Shown here: positions 1-10,403 of the stretch, in pieces
How positions within the stretch are numbered: the first letter of the stretch is position 1
Layout of the letters: the number at the start of each line of letters is the position of its first letter
Source of the DNA: an uncultured Prevotellaceae bacterium
GTDB lineage: Bacteria > Bacteroidota > Bacteroidia > Bacteroidales > Bacteroidaceae
Reading direction: 5' to 3'
DNA length: 57,077 nucleotides
Assembly (NCBI GenBank): GCA_902782305.1
Contig: CACZMV010000014.1
Coordinates: 1-57,077 of the forward strand
Notes under the pieces: generated by a model
The model's input: the letters and a program-made list of their open reading frames with translations, nothing else
Databases searched by the model: none
What the model was told of the DNA's origin: nothing
Translations under genes and position numbers: made by a program

Positions 1-1383
<1,383 letters not shown>

Positions 1384-1407
1384 TTAAATGAAATAAAATG
1401 TATTTGT

Positions 1408-2589
1408 TTAGTATAAAAAACCAAATAACCACAGCGGAATCTGGTTGTCTCTACCTATTTCCGTACTATATCGTGCATATATCGTATCAGGTGTATACCT
1501 TATTTTATGTGCCGTAGCATCACAGATGCGGAACTTCAGGTGTTCATCCACCAAGAACTGGTCACGTCCAAACTGATTCACCTTATGGTCTTTCCACAGC
1601 GCGTTGACAAAGAAGGTCTCCATAGCGTTCTGCTTCTCCACATGCAGCGGATAGATGGCATACAGAAGGTTCGAGTTGTGCAACATAATCTTGCTGGGTT
1701 TCTTGGGGAAACTCTCGCCCACAGGGTAGATCATGTTCAACAGACGTGCATCTGTCAGATACTTGATATAGTTCATCACCGTAGCACGACTGGTCTCAAT
1801 GTCGTGGGCCAGTTTCGAAACATTAGGCGCTTTGGCACCTTCTTCTGCCAGCATGTAGAACAGCTTCTTAATCTTTGTCAGATACTTCAGCTCTATTTGC
1901 TTAATCAGCAGGATGTCCACCTCAGTCATCATGTTCATCGTCTTCAGCAAGTTCTCGCTATAGTTACGCTGTTCCTGGAAGAAAGGATAGAATCCATGAT
2001 GAATGTAATCCTGAAAATAACGATTGGGAGAGACTTTGGGTAATATCTGCTTAATAATTTGTTCAGGGTTGTGAAGAATCTCCTCAAGGGTGTAGGGCTT
2101 GAAATCATTACCCGTTAATAGATTGAGGAATTCGCGGAAGGAGAAACCACGAAGATTGTAACTCTTCACAATACCGTTCAATTCTGGGTTCTCGTCCTTC
2201 AGACGCATCACACTGCTACCCGTGAAAACAATCTTAAGATTGGGATAACGGTCATAACAGAGTCGCAACTCCTTAGACCATTCGGGCTGCTTGAACACTT
2301 GGTCAATCAACAATACTCGACCACCGTGTTTGCAGAACTCTCCTGCAAAGTCGGCAATACCACGTCCCTGGAAATAGAAATTGTTCATGTTGACATACAG
2401 ACACTGACGGTCGTTGATGTCAAACTTCTCTTTGGCATACTGCAGGAGGAAAGTGGTTTTTCCGACACCACGGGTACCCTTGATACCAATCATGCGGTCG
2501 CTCCAGTCAATCTCATCCATCAAGATGCGACGAACAGGTGCATTTACATGCTCAACCAAATACTTATGTGTTCGAAAAAATGCCTCCAT
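1408..2589 (-). CDS. AAA+ ATPase with DUF4143-type C-terminus
   Basis: A 393-residue P-loop ATPase of the large bacterial/archaeal AAA group whose C-terminus carries the DUF4143 region. Walker A is GTRGVGKTT at residues 38-46. The Walker B strand is VLLIDQV, with Gln where most AAA proteins have Glu. A winged-helix-like stretch (HDIETSRATVMNYIKYL) follows, as usual before DUF4143. The family is very common in Bacteroidota, often in many copies per genome; its function is unknown, with roles proposed in DNA-related or toxin-antitoxin processes. A promoter-like TACCTTTGT lies 27 bp upstream. It is not obviously related to nifJ downstream. Confidence 0.85.
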   Translation of the reverse strand: MEAFFRTHKYLVEHVNAPVRRILMDEIDWSDRMIGIKGTRGVGKTTFLLQYAKEKFDINDRQCLYVNMNNFYFQGRGIADFAGEFCKHGGRVLLIDQVFKQPEWSKELRLCYDRYPNLKIVFTGSSVMRLKDENPELNGIVKSYNLRGFSFREFLNLLTGNDFKPYTLEEILHNPEQIIKQILPKVSPNRYFQDYIHHGFYPFFQEQRNYSENLLKTMNMMTEVDILLIKQIELKYLTKIKKLFYMLAEEGAKAPNVSKLAHDIETSRATVMNYIKYLTDARLLNMIYPVGESFPKKPSKIMLHNSNLLYAIYPLHVEKQNAMETFFVNALWKDHKVNQFGRDQFLVDEHLKFRICDATAHKIRYTPDTIYARYSTEIGRDNQIPLWLFGFLY

Positions 2590-2615
2590 TTAGCACGATT
2601 TGTTTTAAAACAGCG

Positions 2616-2624
2616 ACAAAGGTA
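2616..2624 (-). promoter_or_regulatory. Bacteroidota -7 box for the DUF4143 ATPase gene
   Basis: The minus strand reads TACCTTTGT, matching TAnnTTTG. TTTG-like tracts further upstream (around 2637-2650) could serve as the -33 element. It is 27 bp before the start codon. Confidence 0.55.
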
Positions 2625-2699
2625 CTAATTTTCTCGCAAATTGCAAAGTCTAGATTGCAAAATCTTGCTAAAATCTATTATTTTTGTACTATCTAAATA

Positions 2700-2728
2700 A
2701 AAAAAGGGAGTTTTTGGCTCCCTTTTTT
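2700..2728. terminator. Bidirectional Rho-independent terminator
   Basis: AGGGAG, then a 7-base loop TTTTTGG, then CTCCCT, flanked by A-run and T-run on the two sides, so it can work on both strands. It overlaps the stop codon of the TonB receptor gene and ends the five-gene leftward signalling operon. Confidence 0.85.
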
Positions 2729-5258
2729 AGAATTTATAGGCAATGTCGAACATAAACCAGCGTCCTTTTTGAGGAACAAGTCCTGTGCATGCACCACTGA
2801 GCGAATACTTATTGTTCAGCACGTTGTTCACATTCAGATTCAGTTCCAAATCACCAATTTTATAAGATGCACCTATGTCGGCAATGAAATAGGGGTCTAC
2901 ATCTATATCTTTATACATGTATCGGTCGTTTGAGGCTTCACCGTTGATAAAACGTCTACATGCATTATATTCTTCGAGTAAATCAGCAGGTGGAACATCA
3001 TATTGATCGATGAGCGCATACAGTTCTGACATTCTTATTTCTGTTTTTCTATACTTTACGTAATTAATGACATTGATATGCTCAGATACCTGTTTGCTGC
3101 TGAATGCCAGATGTGTGTGAAGCTTCAACTGATTGGTGACGCGCCATGCAAACGTCAGGTTAGACGAGAATTCCGGCATGTTTAACGCATTGGTATATTC
3201 ATATGACGACGCATTGTTCATGGTAAATGACTTCATTTTCTGCCAGCTTGCAGTCAGGTAGGCAGAGAAACGACGGTAGTCATATTTACCACTGACTTCA
3301 ATACCGTAGATATCGGAGTTCTCCATATTATAATGCGCAATCAGATCCATCGTTATCAGGTCCTTTGCATGATTATAGAAGGCGTTTACCTCGAAGTCCA
3401 GACCTTTTATCCATTGGGTGGCACCGAAGGTCAGCTGGTAGGAGTGCAATGACTCTGGTGTCAATGGAATGGCAAGCTGATCGGAACCCTTGGCGCCAAG
3501 GAATGCCATCAGGAACTGGTTGGTTTTCCGATAAAGATAAGGTGCATCGATGAACGACTTGGCGTAGCTGAGCTTCACATTCCATTTAGGCTGTATGAAG
3601 ATCAGTGCCACACGTGGTGAGAACTCACTGATGTGTGTGTCGTCGTATCGGTTCTTGTAGTCATAACGCAGTCCGGCGTTCAGGATGAAAGGACCCCATT
3701 GGTGCTTCAACTGGACGGAAGCGTTGGCATTGTTCTCATGTCCTTTTCCCAATTCCGAGATGTTGATGGTTTCGGGCAAGGTTTTGATGTAGTCATATAT
3801 AAAGACATATCGTGCGTCGTCCAGTTTGAAGTAACTGTATTCTGCACCTACGGTCAAGAGTCCTTGGTGTGTTCCGTTGCTGATATAGTTCCAGTCACCT
3901 TGAGCCTTTACACCGAAAGTATGCTCCTGACCACTGATATAACGAGCCAGACCCGGTGTGGTATCACTCAATAGGGCAAGTGATGATTTCGGCAAGGGAA
4001 GTAAGGTCTTAAAACCAGGCAGTGCTTGGTCTGAGATGACCTGATAGCGGGTAAGGTCGCTGTTGTCATAGGCTAACTGTCCCATCAGATAGAAATCACC
4101 GAACTGCTGTCCGTATTTAAGGTCAGCATGATGTGAGATGGTGGTACAGCTGGGTCGTATGCCATAGAACGTCTTGTAATTCTCCACATTGTAGGTGGAT
4201 GCCAGATGGGTCATCGTAAGTGGTGCCTCCACCTGTGAAAACTGCGTGTTGTAGAGGAATTGCAGGTTCTTGTACTTGATGGATGTTCCGAAGTCGTAGG
4301 AAGGCTTAGGTCCGATGCCTCCGACATTCACATCACCTCCCATGATATTCAAGCCTGTATCTTCTTTACTCATATAGCGCTTTTGTCCCTTCACAAGATG
4401 GAAACTGCCCCAGATGAGGAGGTCAAGGTCGAAATAGCGCTTACCGAATATCATATCCCCACGGTATTGTCCGTAGTTACCTATTCCAGCGCGTATCTTG
4501 ATGCCATCTACGTCTATACCCTGTTTGGTGATAAGGTTGACAACAGCTGTCAGTGCCACACCTCCATAGAGTGATGACGCAGGTCCGCGAAGCACCTCAA
4601 TCTGTTTCAACTTGTCCAGTCCAATGCTGAAGTCAGGAGCCGCTGTGTTCGTACAATAGCTGTTCAGTCGGTGTCCGTTCAACATGATGAGAATCTTCTC
4701 CTGTCCGTTGCTGTAGATTCCTCGCATGGCGATGTTGATGTCATCGTTACAGTCTATGATGTTCATGCCTGGAACATAGGCGGCCAGCAGTTCCTGCAGG
4801 TTTCTGGCTCCCGAATTTTGAATCATCTCCTCTGTTATCAGCGTGATGGGCACAGGCACCTCACTCAGGTTCTCCGCCTGACTCGATGCTGTGGTGATGG
4901 TTGCCGCCATGCCACTCTTTAGGTTGTCCACCATGTCGATAAAACGTTGTGGGTCGCCGAGTGTCGTGCTGTAGTAGGGGTTCTCGTCCAGCAATAACTT
5001 CACGTAGTTTTCAGCCTCGCCGTTACGATCCGTACTCAGACAACACATCGACAACAACCTGTAGGCACTCTGGCGCAGGTTGAGGGGAAAATTCTTCAGA
5101 TTGTCCTTTAGCTGATTCTCTGCTTCCATGATGCGACCAATGTTATAGTCGCGCTCTGCCGCATCGTATATTTTACGATATTGCTCATCTGTAGTCTGTG
5201 CAAAAGTAGTCAGCACACAACAACATATATATATAATAAGGTATATACGTCTACTCAT
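2727..5258 (-). CDS. TonB-dependent outer-membrane receptor with N-terminal helical (TPR-like) region
   Basis: An 843-residue outer-membrane active transporter. A signal peptide ends near TTFAQ (residue 20). Residues about 22-110 form a helical, TPR-like segment (DAAERDYNIGRIMEAENQL and following) rather than the usual carboxypeptidase-like domain. The plug domain starts near VPVPITLITEEMIQNSGARN and includes MRGIYSNGQEKILIMLNGHR. The rest is a 22-strand-type beta-barrel ending in the aromatic DIAYKF. The substrate cannot be told; there is no SusD-like partner, so it is not an ordinary polysaccharide-utilisation pair. It is the last gene of the signalling operon and overlaps the histidine kinase gene by 4 bp, which suggests its uptake or sensing function is coupled to the upstream kinases and phosphatase. 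Confidence 0.9.
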   Translation of the reverse strand: MSRRIYLIIYICCCVLTTFAQTTDEQYRKIYDAAERDYNIGRIMEAENQLKDNLKNFPLNLRQSAYRLLSMCCLSTDRNGEAENYVKLLLDENPYYSTTLGDPQRFIDMVDNLKSGMAATITTASSQAENLSEVPVPITLITEEMIQNSGARNLQELLAAYVPGMNIIDCNDDINIAMRGIYSNGQEKILIMLNGHRLNSYCTNTAAPDFSIGLDKLKQIEVLRGPASSLYGGVALTAVVNLITKQGIDVDGIKIRAGIGNYGQYRGDMIFGKRYFDLDLLIWGSFHLVKGQKRYMSKEDTGLNIMGGDVNVGGIGPKPSYDFGTSIKYKNLQFLYNTQFSQVEAPLTMTHLASTYNVENYKTFYGIRPSCTTISHHADLKYGQQFGDFYLMGQLAYDNSDLTRYQVISDQALPGFKTLLPLPKSSLALLSDTTPGLARYISGQEHTFGVKAQGDWNYISNGTHQGLLTVGAEYSYFKLDDARYVFIYDYIKTLPETINISELGKGHENNANASVQLKHQWGPFILNAGLRYDYKNRYDDTHISEFSPRVALIFIQPKWNVKLSYAKSFIDAPYLYRKTNQFLMAFLGAKGSDQLAIPLTPESLHSYQLTFGATQWIKGLDFEVNAFYNHAKDLITMDLIAHYNMENSDIYGIEVSGKYDYRRFSAYLTASWQKMKSFTMNNASSYEYTNALNMPEFSSNLTFAWRVTNQLKLHTHLAFSSKQVSEHINVINYVKYRKTEIRMSELYALIDQYDVPPADLLEEYNACRRFINGEASNDRYMYKDIDVDPYFIADIGASYKIGDLELNLNVNNVLNNKYSLSGACTGLVPQKGRWFMFDIAYKF

Positions 5259-6082
5259 GGTTTCTTAACGGGAATAATGATTGTAAAGCATGTTCCTTTT
5301 CCTATCTCCGACTCAAAGGTCAACTTGCCATGATGCCTGTTCTCCACGATGTCACGTGTAATGCCCATGCCCAGACCCGTACCTTGTCCCACGGGCTTGG
5401 TCGTGAAGAAGTTTTCGTAGAGGTGCTCTTTCACCTCGTCGCTGATACCCACACCATTGTCCTGGATAGCTATCTCCAACAAGCCTTCCGCATTCAGTGC
5501 CGTCTTGATGTCAATGGTGGGCACATATTCTTCACCTTCCTTCTGGGAACGGTCCCAAACCGCATAGCAGGCATTGTTCATCAGGTTCAACACGGCACGA
5601 CTAATATCCTGTGGAATCACCATCATCTGTGGCAATCCGTCTTGGTAACTCTCGTGAATCGTGATGTTAAAGCCTTTATGATTGGCCCTCAGCGCATGAT
5701 AGGCCAACCACACATACTCCTTCACAATGTGGTTGATATCCGAGGGGATGAACTCTCCCTCCTTACCCCTTGACACGAGCAAGATACCCTGTATGATGCT
5801 GATGGCTCTTTCGCCGTGTTCCACGATTTTGGCCATGTTCTCCTTCAGGTCTGCAACAATATCTTCTACTTCTTCACGGTCGTCTGCTGAGATGTTCTCC
5901 TCGTTGTCCTCCACAATCTCCGTCAAGTCCTTCAATAGCTTGTCAGACATCTTGCTGAAGTTGATGACGAAGTTCAGCGGGTTCTGTATCTCATGTGCTA
6001 TTCCTGCACTCAACAAACCCAGTGAAGCCAGCTTCTCCTGTTGTTTCAGCTGTTGTTGTAAAATCTCAATCTGTTTCTCCAT
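5255..6082 (-). CDS. Soluble sensor histidine kinase
   Basis: A 275-residue cytoplasmic kinase with no membrane segment. It starts with a short coiled coil (residues 1-20), followed by an HisKA H-box AGIAHEIQNPLNFVINFS with the phospho-acceptor at His30. The HATPase domain has N-box NLMNNACYAV, G1 IQDNGVGIS, F-box ENFFTTKP and G2 GTGLGMGI. The region after the H-box has an unusually long helical insert (residues about 45-90), shared with the propeller kinase-like protein encoded just upstream, so the two are paralogous in this part. It is the only protein of the operon with an intact H-box. The start is 11 bp after the upstream stop, and the stop overlaps the TonB receptor start by 4 bp. Confidence 0.9.
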   Translation of the reverse strand: MEKQIEILQQQLKQQEKLASLGLLSAGIAHEIQNPLNFVINFSKMSDKLLKDLTEIVEDNEENISADDREEVEDIVADLKENMAKIVEHGERAISIIQGILLVSRGKEGEFIPSDINHIVKEYVWLAYHALRANHKGFNITIHESYQDGLPQMMVIPQDISRAVLNLMNNACYAVWDRSQKEGEEYVPTIDIKTALNAEGLLEIAIQDNGVGISDEVKEHLYENFFTTKPVGQGTGLGMGITRDIVENRHHGKLTFESEIGKGTCFTIIIPVKKP

Positions 6083-6093
6083 AACCTTCAGTG

Positions 6094-8859
6094 TTAAAGG
6101 GTTGGTATATGAATGGTGAATTCTGTGTATTCGTCTTTCGTCGAATCAACAGCAATGTCTCCACCATGATTTTGTGCTATCTCCTTACTCAGATACAATC
6201 CCACGCCAGAAGCCTCTGCCGTAGTCTTTGTGGTAAAGAACGGGTCGAATATCTTATGGATAATGTTCTCGCTGATACCCGTACCGTTGTCATGTATCTT
6301 AATCGTTACCAAATTATCTTGCTTGCTCAGAGTCAGGATAATCTCAGGCGTATATCCTGCAGGATGCTTGCCCACCTTCTTGATGACGGCATATACCGAA
6401 TTGCCCAACAGGCTCATCACTGTCTTGCTCAGCTGGTCGGCATTACCGTTAATCATGAGTGAAGCCTCAGGCAAGTTGAATGCAACCTTGATGTGATAGG
6501 TGGCAATGTCCTTCTCGTAATACTTCATCAACATTTCCTGATCCTGCTTCATCAGCGCGTTCAGGTCCATCTTCACCATACCGCCTGAACGGTCTTTCAG
6601 CATTTCCTCCATAGCCTTCAGCGTGCGAGTCGTGTTGGCACCATGTTCGCTCACCTTTTCCAGATTGCCTTTCAGCATGTCCAGCACATCCATCGTGTCC
6701 TCATAGATTTCTTCATCCATGTGGTCTTTTTCGTCCTCGATGTTTGCTGTCACATCCTTCACCAAGCCTTGTGAGAGCTTGCTGAAGTTGTTGATGTAGT
6801 TCAGCGGGTTCAGGATACGGTCAATCAGACCCTGTGTCAACTTACCCACCGAAGCTATCTTCTCCAGTCTTACTACCTCGGCCGTTCTTTCCTTCACCAG
6901 ATTCTCCAACCTCATCTTATCCTTCTCCAGTCGTCTCAGTCTGAACTGTACCAGTGCGTAGATGATGAGAGCACCAACGATGATATAGAGCAGAATCATG
7001 TACCAGCGCATGTGCAGAGGGTAGTCATAGACGAAGGTAATCTTTGAAATCTCCGTCACACGTCCCCATGCGTCACGTCCTTGCACTTCCAAGGTGTTCT
7101 TACCATAAGGCTGGTTAAACAGTTCTGTGGCCACGTCCTCATCCCATGCACTCCATTTAGAGCCATTGATGCGATAGCGGTATTGAGCTTTTCCTATCAC
7201 TGTCGGGAAGTTCAGCGAATAGGTGAATATCAGATGTCGCTCATCGCTCGACAGATTCGACAATATGTCGGGCTGTTTGCCATAGCCTCCATATAGCAGA
7301 CTGTCACCAGCCAGATAGATAGAGCGGAACAAAACCTGAGGCTTTGTCTTCATCAAGATAGGCTCGTCAGACAGGTCAACTACCGTGATTCCTCGTTCTC
7401 CACCCATCCATAGCAGGTCTCCATCCTGTAGCATGGCTCTTACGGTGTAATCCTTGAAGGGCTCCAGAATCTGCGACATGTGGTCGTCCACTTGTCCGTT
7501 CTTAAAGGCATACAAGTCTCTTCCTTTGTTGTCCGTCAACCATATCATGTTGGTCTTGTCGGTATAGGAGAACAGCGGGTAGGGGAACGGCTTGTTGGTG
7601 TTGGCCAGAATCGGTTTCACATTTCCATTTTCCACTACCAAGGTGGCCACCTCCTGGATATCCTTCTCCGAGGTGAATGGCACGAAATTGTTCTTGCTGT
7701 TGCTCTTCCATATCTTTCCATAGATGGTTTGCAACCACAGGTGTTCTGACTGGTCTTTCAGCATCTTCACCACCTTCTCAATGTTGTTCAGCTTCTCGTG
7801 CTTACCATCAGGTGTGTTGAAGTACAGACCATCCATTTCGCCACTATAGAAACCATCCTCTTCCACGAACAGCGAAAGGACACTCGATGTGGTCAACTGT
7901 TTCACGGAACCATTGGGACTCACACGGAAGATACCATCCATCGAGGCTACCAGCATATGGTCGCCCTGCTGTGCTATTTGCCAACAGGTATGACTGATTT
8001 CCTTTACTGGTTCAAAGGCCTTTCCCGCCTTCTTATAAAGTCCGCTTAAGGTTCCTGCATAAATCTCGTGTCCTAACTTGTCCAGCGATGTTACCTCACT
8101 TCGCAGTCCTTCGTGCTGGGTGAAGCGCGAATAGAGAGAAGGCACTGAGATGGCAAAGACACCATTGTCTGTGGCACCCCACAATTGTCCCATCTTGTTG
8201 TAGGTGATATGAGCTACGTTGTTGGAACACAGCCCGTTATCCTCATTGATGCTGAACAGTCGCTCTCCCTTCTCGTTAATGAAGATGATGCCCTCACCAC
8301 TCGTAGCCAGAGCCTGCATGCCATTCTCCAATTGCTGTACTTGGTTCACGTGCGACTCGGTGCTCAGCGTGGCAAATCCAGAAGTGGGGAGCGTTGCCTT
8401 GGGATCCACCTTGGCGCTTTCTCCCTCTACTCGGTAAATCTGATTACTGCTGGTCAGGAAGAATACGGTTCCTTCTTTTTCCCATATCCAATCCACCTCA
8501 CCATGAATGGAGGTGTTCTTCAGACTGTGCAACTGCAATTGTCCCCTTGCGTTCGTCTCCAGATAACCGATGTAGTTGTAGCCACCCGTCCAGATGACGT
8601 TCTTGGAATCTCTGAAAACAGCCGTAATACGGGTAATTCCAGGCGTATGAATCATATGCCATACGCAGTTGTCGTAATACAACAGACCTTCGAAGTTGGC
8701 CACATAAATGGTTCCGTCAGCACCCGATATGATGTCGAAGTTCATGTTGTGACCTTTATACTCCGTAGCGGTGAAGTTACGGAAGAAAGGAACGCCCTGT
8801 GCCCATGCACTTCCCATTCCTGTCATCATCATGATGAGGCTTACTATCAGTTTTCTCAT
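6094..8859 (-). CDS. Two-component propeller protein with histidine-kinase-like domain lacking the phospho-acceptor His
   Basis: A 921-residue membrane protein laid out like a hybrid two-component sensor: signal peptide (ends SAWAQ), periplasmic beta-propeller repeats (Reg_prop type) to about residue 540, Y_Y_Y domain (ITFVYDYPLHMRW near its end), one membrane helix (MILLYIIVGALIIYALV), coiled coil, dimerisation helix and HATPase domain (N-box LLGNSVYAV, G1 IHDNGTGIS, DPFFTTK, GVGLYL). At the H-box the sequence is TQGLIDRILNPLNYINNFS: residue 680 is Asp where the phosphorylated His should be, although the surrounding NPLNYINNFS is conserved. There is no receiver or AraC domain, so it is not a classic HTCS. 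It may act as a pseudokinase sensor that works through the soluble kinase encoded next. It overlaps the upstream gene by 4 bp. Confidence 0.88.
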   Translation of the reverse strand: MRKLIVSLIMMMTGMGSAWAQGVPFFRNFTATEYKGHNMNFDIISGADGTIYVANFEGLLYYDNCVWHMIHTPGITRITAVFRDSKNVIWTGGYNYIGYLETNARGQLQLHSLKNTSIHGEVDWIWEKEGTVFFLTSSNQIYRVEGESAKVDPKATLPTSGFATLSTESHVNQVQQLENGMQALATSGEGIIFINEKGERLFSINEDNGLCSNNVAHITYNKMGQLWGATDNGVFAISVPSLYSRFTQHEGLRSEVTSLDKLGHEIYAGTLSGLYKKAGKAFEPVKEISHTCWQIAQQGDHMLVASMDGIFRVSPNGSVKQLTTSSVLSLFVEEDGFYSGEMDGLYFNTPDGKHEKLNNIEKVVKMLKDQSEHLWLQTIYGKIWKSNSKNNFVPFTSEKDIQEVATLVVENGNVKPILANTNKPFPYPLFSYTDKTNMIWLTDNKGRDLYAFKNGQVDDHMSQILEPFKDYTVRAMLQDGDLLWMGGERGITVVDLSDEPILMKTKPQVLFRSIYLAGDSLLYGGYGKQPDILSNLSSDERHLIFTYSLNFPTVIGKAQYRYRINGSKWSAWDEDVATELFNQPYGKNTLEVQGRDAWGRVTEISKITFVYDYPLHMRWYMILLYIIVGALIIYALVQFRLRRLEKDKMRLENLVKERTAEVVRLEKIASVGKLTQGLIDRILNPLNYINNFSKLSQGLVKDVTANIEDEKDHMDEEIYEDTMDVLDMLKGNLEKVSEHGANTTRTLKAMEEMLKDRSGGMVKMDLNALMKQDQEMLMKYYEKDIATYHIKVAFNLPEASLMINGNADQLSKTVMSLLGNSVYAVIKKVGKHPAGYTPEIILTLSKQDNLVTIKIHDNGTGISENIIHKIFDPFFTTKTTAEASGVGLYLSKEIAQNHGGDIAVDSTKDEYTEFTIHIPTL

Positions 8860-10403
8860 GGGTGTGCCTCCTTTCCGATAAAGGTTTCATACGGTATGTT
8901 CTGACCGATGTAGAAGTTCCATTCCTCTCTGGTCAGGTTGCGCTTCAACAAGCTTTTCAGCTTCAGCACCATCAGGGGTACAGAGATAAAGACCTCTGTC
9001 AGTGTTCCGTTCTGGTTGGCTGTCCAGATGTTATGTTTTGACGAATCGAAGGTGAAGTTCAATATCCAGCTGCCTATGGAGAACAGCTCAATAGGTTCTA
9101 TCTTCGCCTTGTCGGCCATATACAGTTGGATGGTTCCGTCATAGCTGGAAGAATACAACTGCCAATTGTTGATTTTGATTTTCGTCACTCTCGAACGATG
9201 TCCGAACAACTTGGTGGTTTTTCCCTGCTTATCCACGAAATACAGGCTACCGTCCATCATGCCGTAAGCCTTCGACCCCGTGCCCTTCGAGCTGGCAAAG
9301 GCTGTCACCTGTCCAGGGATGTTCAGCTTGGTCGTTTCTATCTTCTCCATCGTCCTCACGGTGTGCATTCTTTGCTGATTGTCGAAGAGTGCTGGCGAAT
9401 AGTCATAGCGGTTGTAGTAAACCACCTTGAACGGCAAGTCCTTGTATTTCACCACCTTGTAAGTCTTGGGGTCCAATTGCAACATGCCCTTCTCGCCAAT
9501 GACCAACAGCAGGTCGTCGCCCATCGGTGTGATTCCCATGGGATGTAAGAGCTGGTCCAGTTGCACTGTTTTAGCACCCTCTTTGTCTATGATAACCACA
9601 TGTCCGCTTCTGCTCACGGCATAGATGTTACCATTTTTAATCAGAATGTCGCGGAAGTCGAATTTGTTGTTGCTGAACAGCGTCTTGGTGGTCAGCTGTT
9701 CATTCCTGATGTGGTGCTCCATAATCTCTCCGTAGGTACTTGCACTCACCAAGTGGTCAGCCGAGAAGAAGTCGATGTTCATCACGTTTCCCTTATGTCT
9801 TGCCCACGTGTTCACGCTCTGGCTCACACTGGTCAAGGCCATATATACAGAGGGGAAATAGACATCACCTTTATAGCGGTCGGTATAGAGATAGGCGGCA
9901 TAGGCTAACAAGTGGGCCAACTCCAGATTTTTCTGGTCCAGCACCTTCAGCGAGGCAGCGGCCAGCGTACGTCCCAGACTGATATAGCTCAGCGTGTCAG
10001 CCACTCGTTTCGAGTGCTCTGCCTGACTACGCTCTTTTTCAGCTATACTGCGCTGGTTGTCAGCCACTTTCGAAGCCTCTACGGCACGTTTCTGAGCCAC
10101 CAAGGCGTGCTGGCGCTCTATTTCGGTTCGTCTGCGTTGTTCGTTAGCCACCTGAGTCTGTTGCACAGCTTCCTTTCGCTGTTCGTCACTGATAGCCCAT
10201 TGCTGGTTGGCAATTTCCTCCATCTGCGCATTGATACTCTGCATCACGGCAGTGCGCTTCTCCTTGGCAGTGAGCGAAGCTAATTCGGCTTCCAATTCGC
10301 TGGACCTTTGTTGCTCTTCGTCGTATTTCAGGTAGAGACCTACGCAGGCAATGGCCAGTAGCAACATGACGAGGGCCACGCCAATCCTATAGACTATTTT
10401 CAT
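8856..10403 (-). CDS. Membrane-anchored coiled-coil and WD40-like propeller protein
   Basis: A 515-residue protein. One N-terminal membrane helix at about residues 7-26 (GVALVMLLLAIACVGLYL) is followed by a long Glu/Gln/Arg-rich coiled coil (about 28-135) and then a short helical stretch resembling those before WD40 repeats in Bacteroidota signalling proteins (ELAHLLAYAAYLYTD). From residue 190 on there are repeated blade-like segments such as GHRSRVTKIKINNWQLYSSSYDGTIQLY, i.e. a degenerate WD40-type propeller. With one N-terminal anchor, the propeller could be cytoplasmic or periplasmic; I cannot decide which. It sits between the phosphatase and the propeller kinase and overlaps both by 4 bp, so it is probably a scaffold or sensor of the same pathway. 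Confidence 0.7.
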   Translation of the reverse strand: MKIVYRIGVALVMLLLAIACVGLYLKYDEEQQRSSELEAELASLTAKEKRTAVMQSINAQMEEIANQQWAISDEQRKEAVQQTQVANEQRRRTEIERQHALVAQKRAVEASKVADNQRSIAEKERSQAEHSKRVADTLSYISLGRTLAAASLKVLDQKNLELAHLLAYAAYLYTDRYKGDVYFPSVYMALTSVSQSVNTWARHKGNVMNIDFFSADHLVSASTYGEIMEHHIRNEQLTTKTLFSNNKFDFRDILIKNGNIYAVSRSGHVVIIDKEGAKTVQLDQLLHPMGITPMGDDLLLVIGEKGMLQLDPKTYKVVKYKDLPFKVVYYNRYDYSPALFDNQQRMHTVRTMEKIETTKLNIPGQVTAFASSKGTGSKAYGMMDGSLYFVDKQGKTTKLFGHRSRVTKIKINNWQLYSSSYDGTIQLYMADKAKIEPIELFSIGSWILNFTFDSSKHNIWTANQNGTLTEVFISVPLMVLKLKSLLKRNLTREEWNFYIGQNIPYETFIGKEAHP

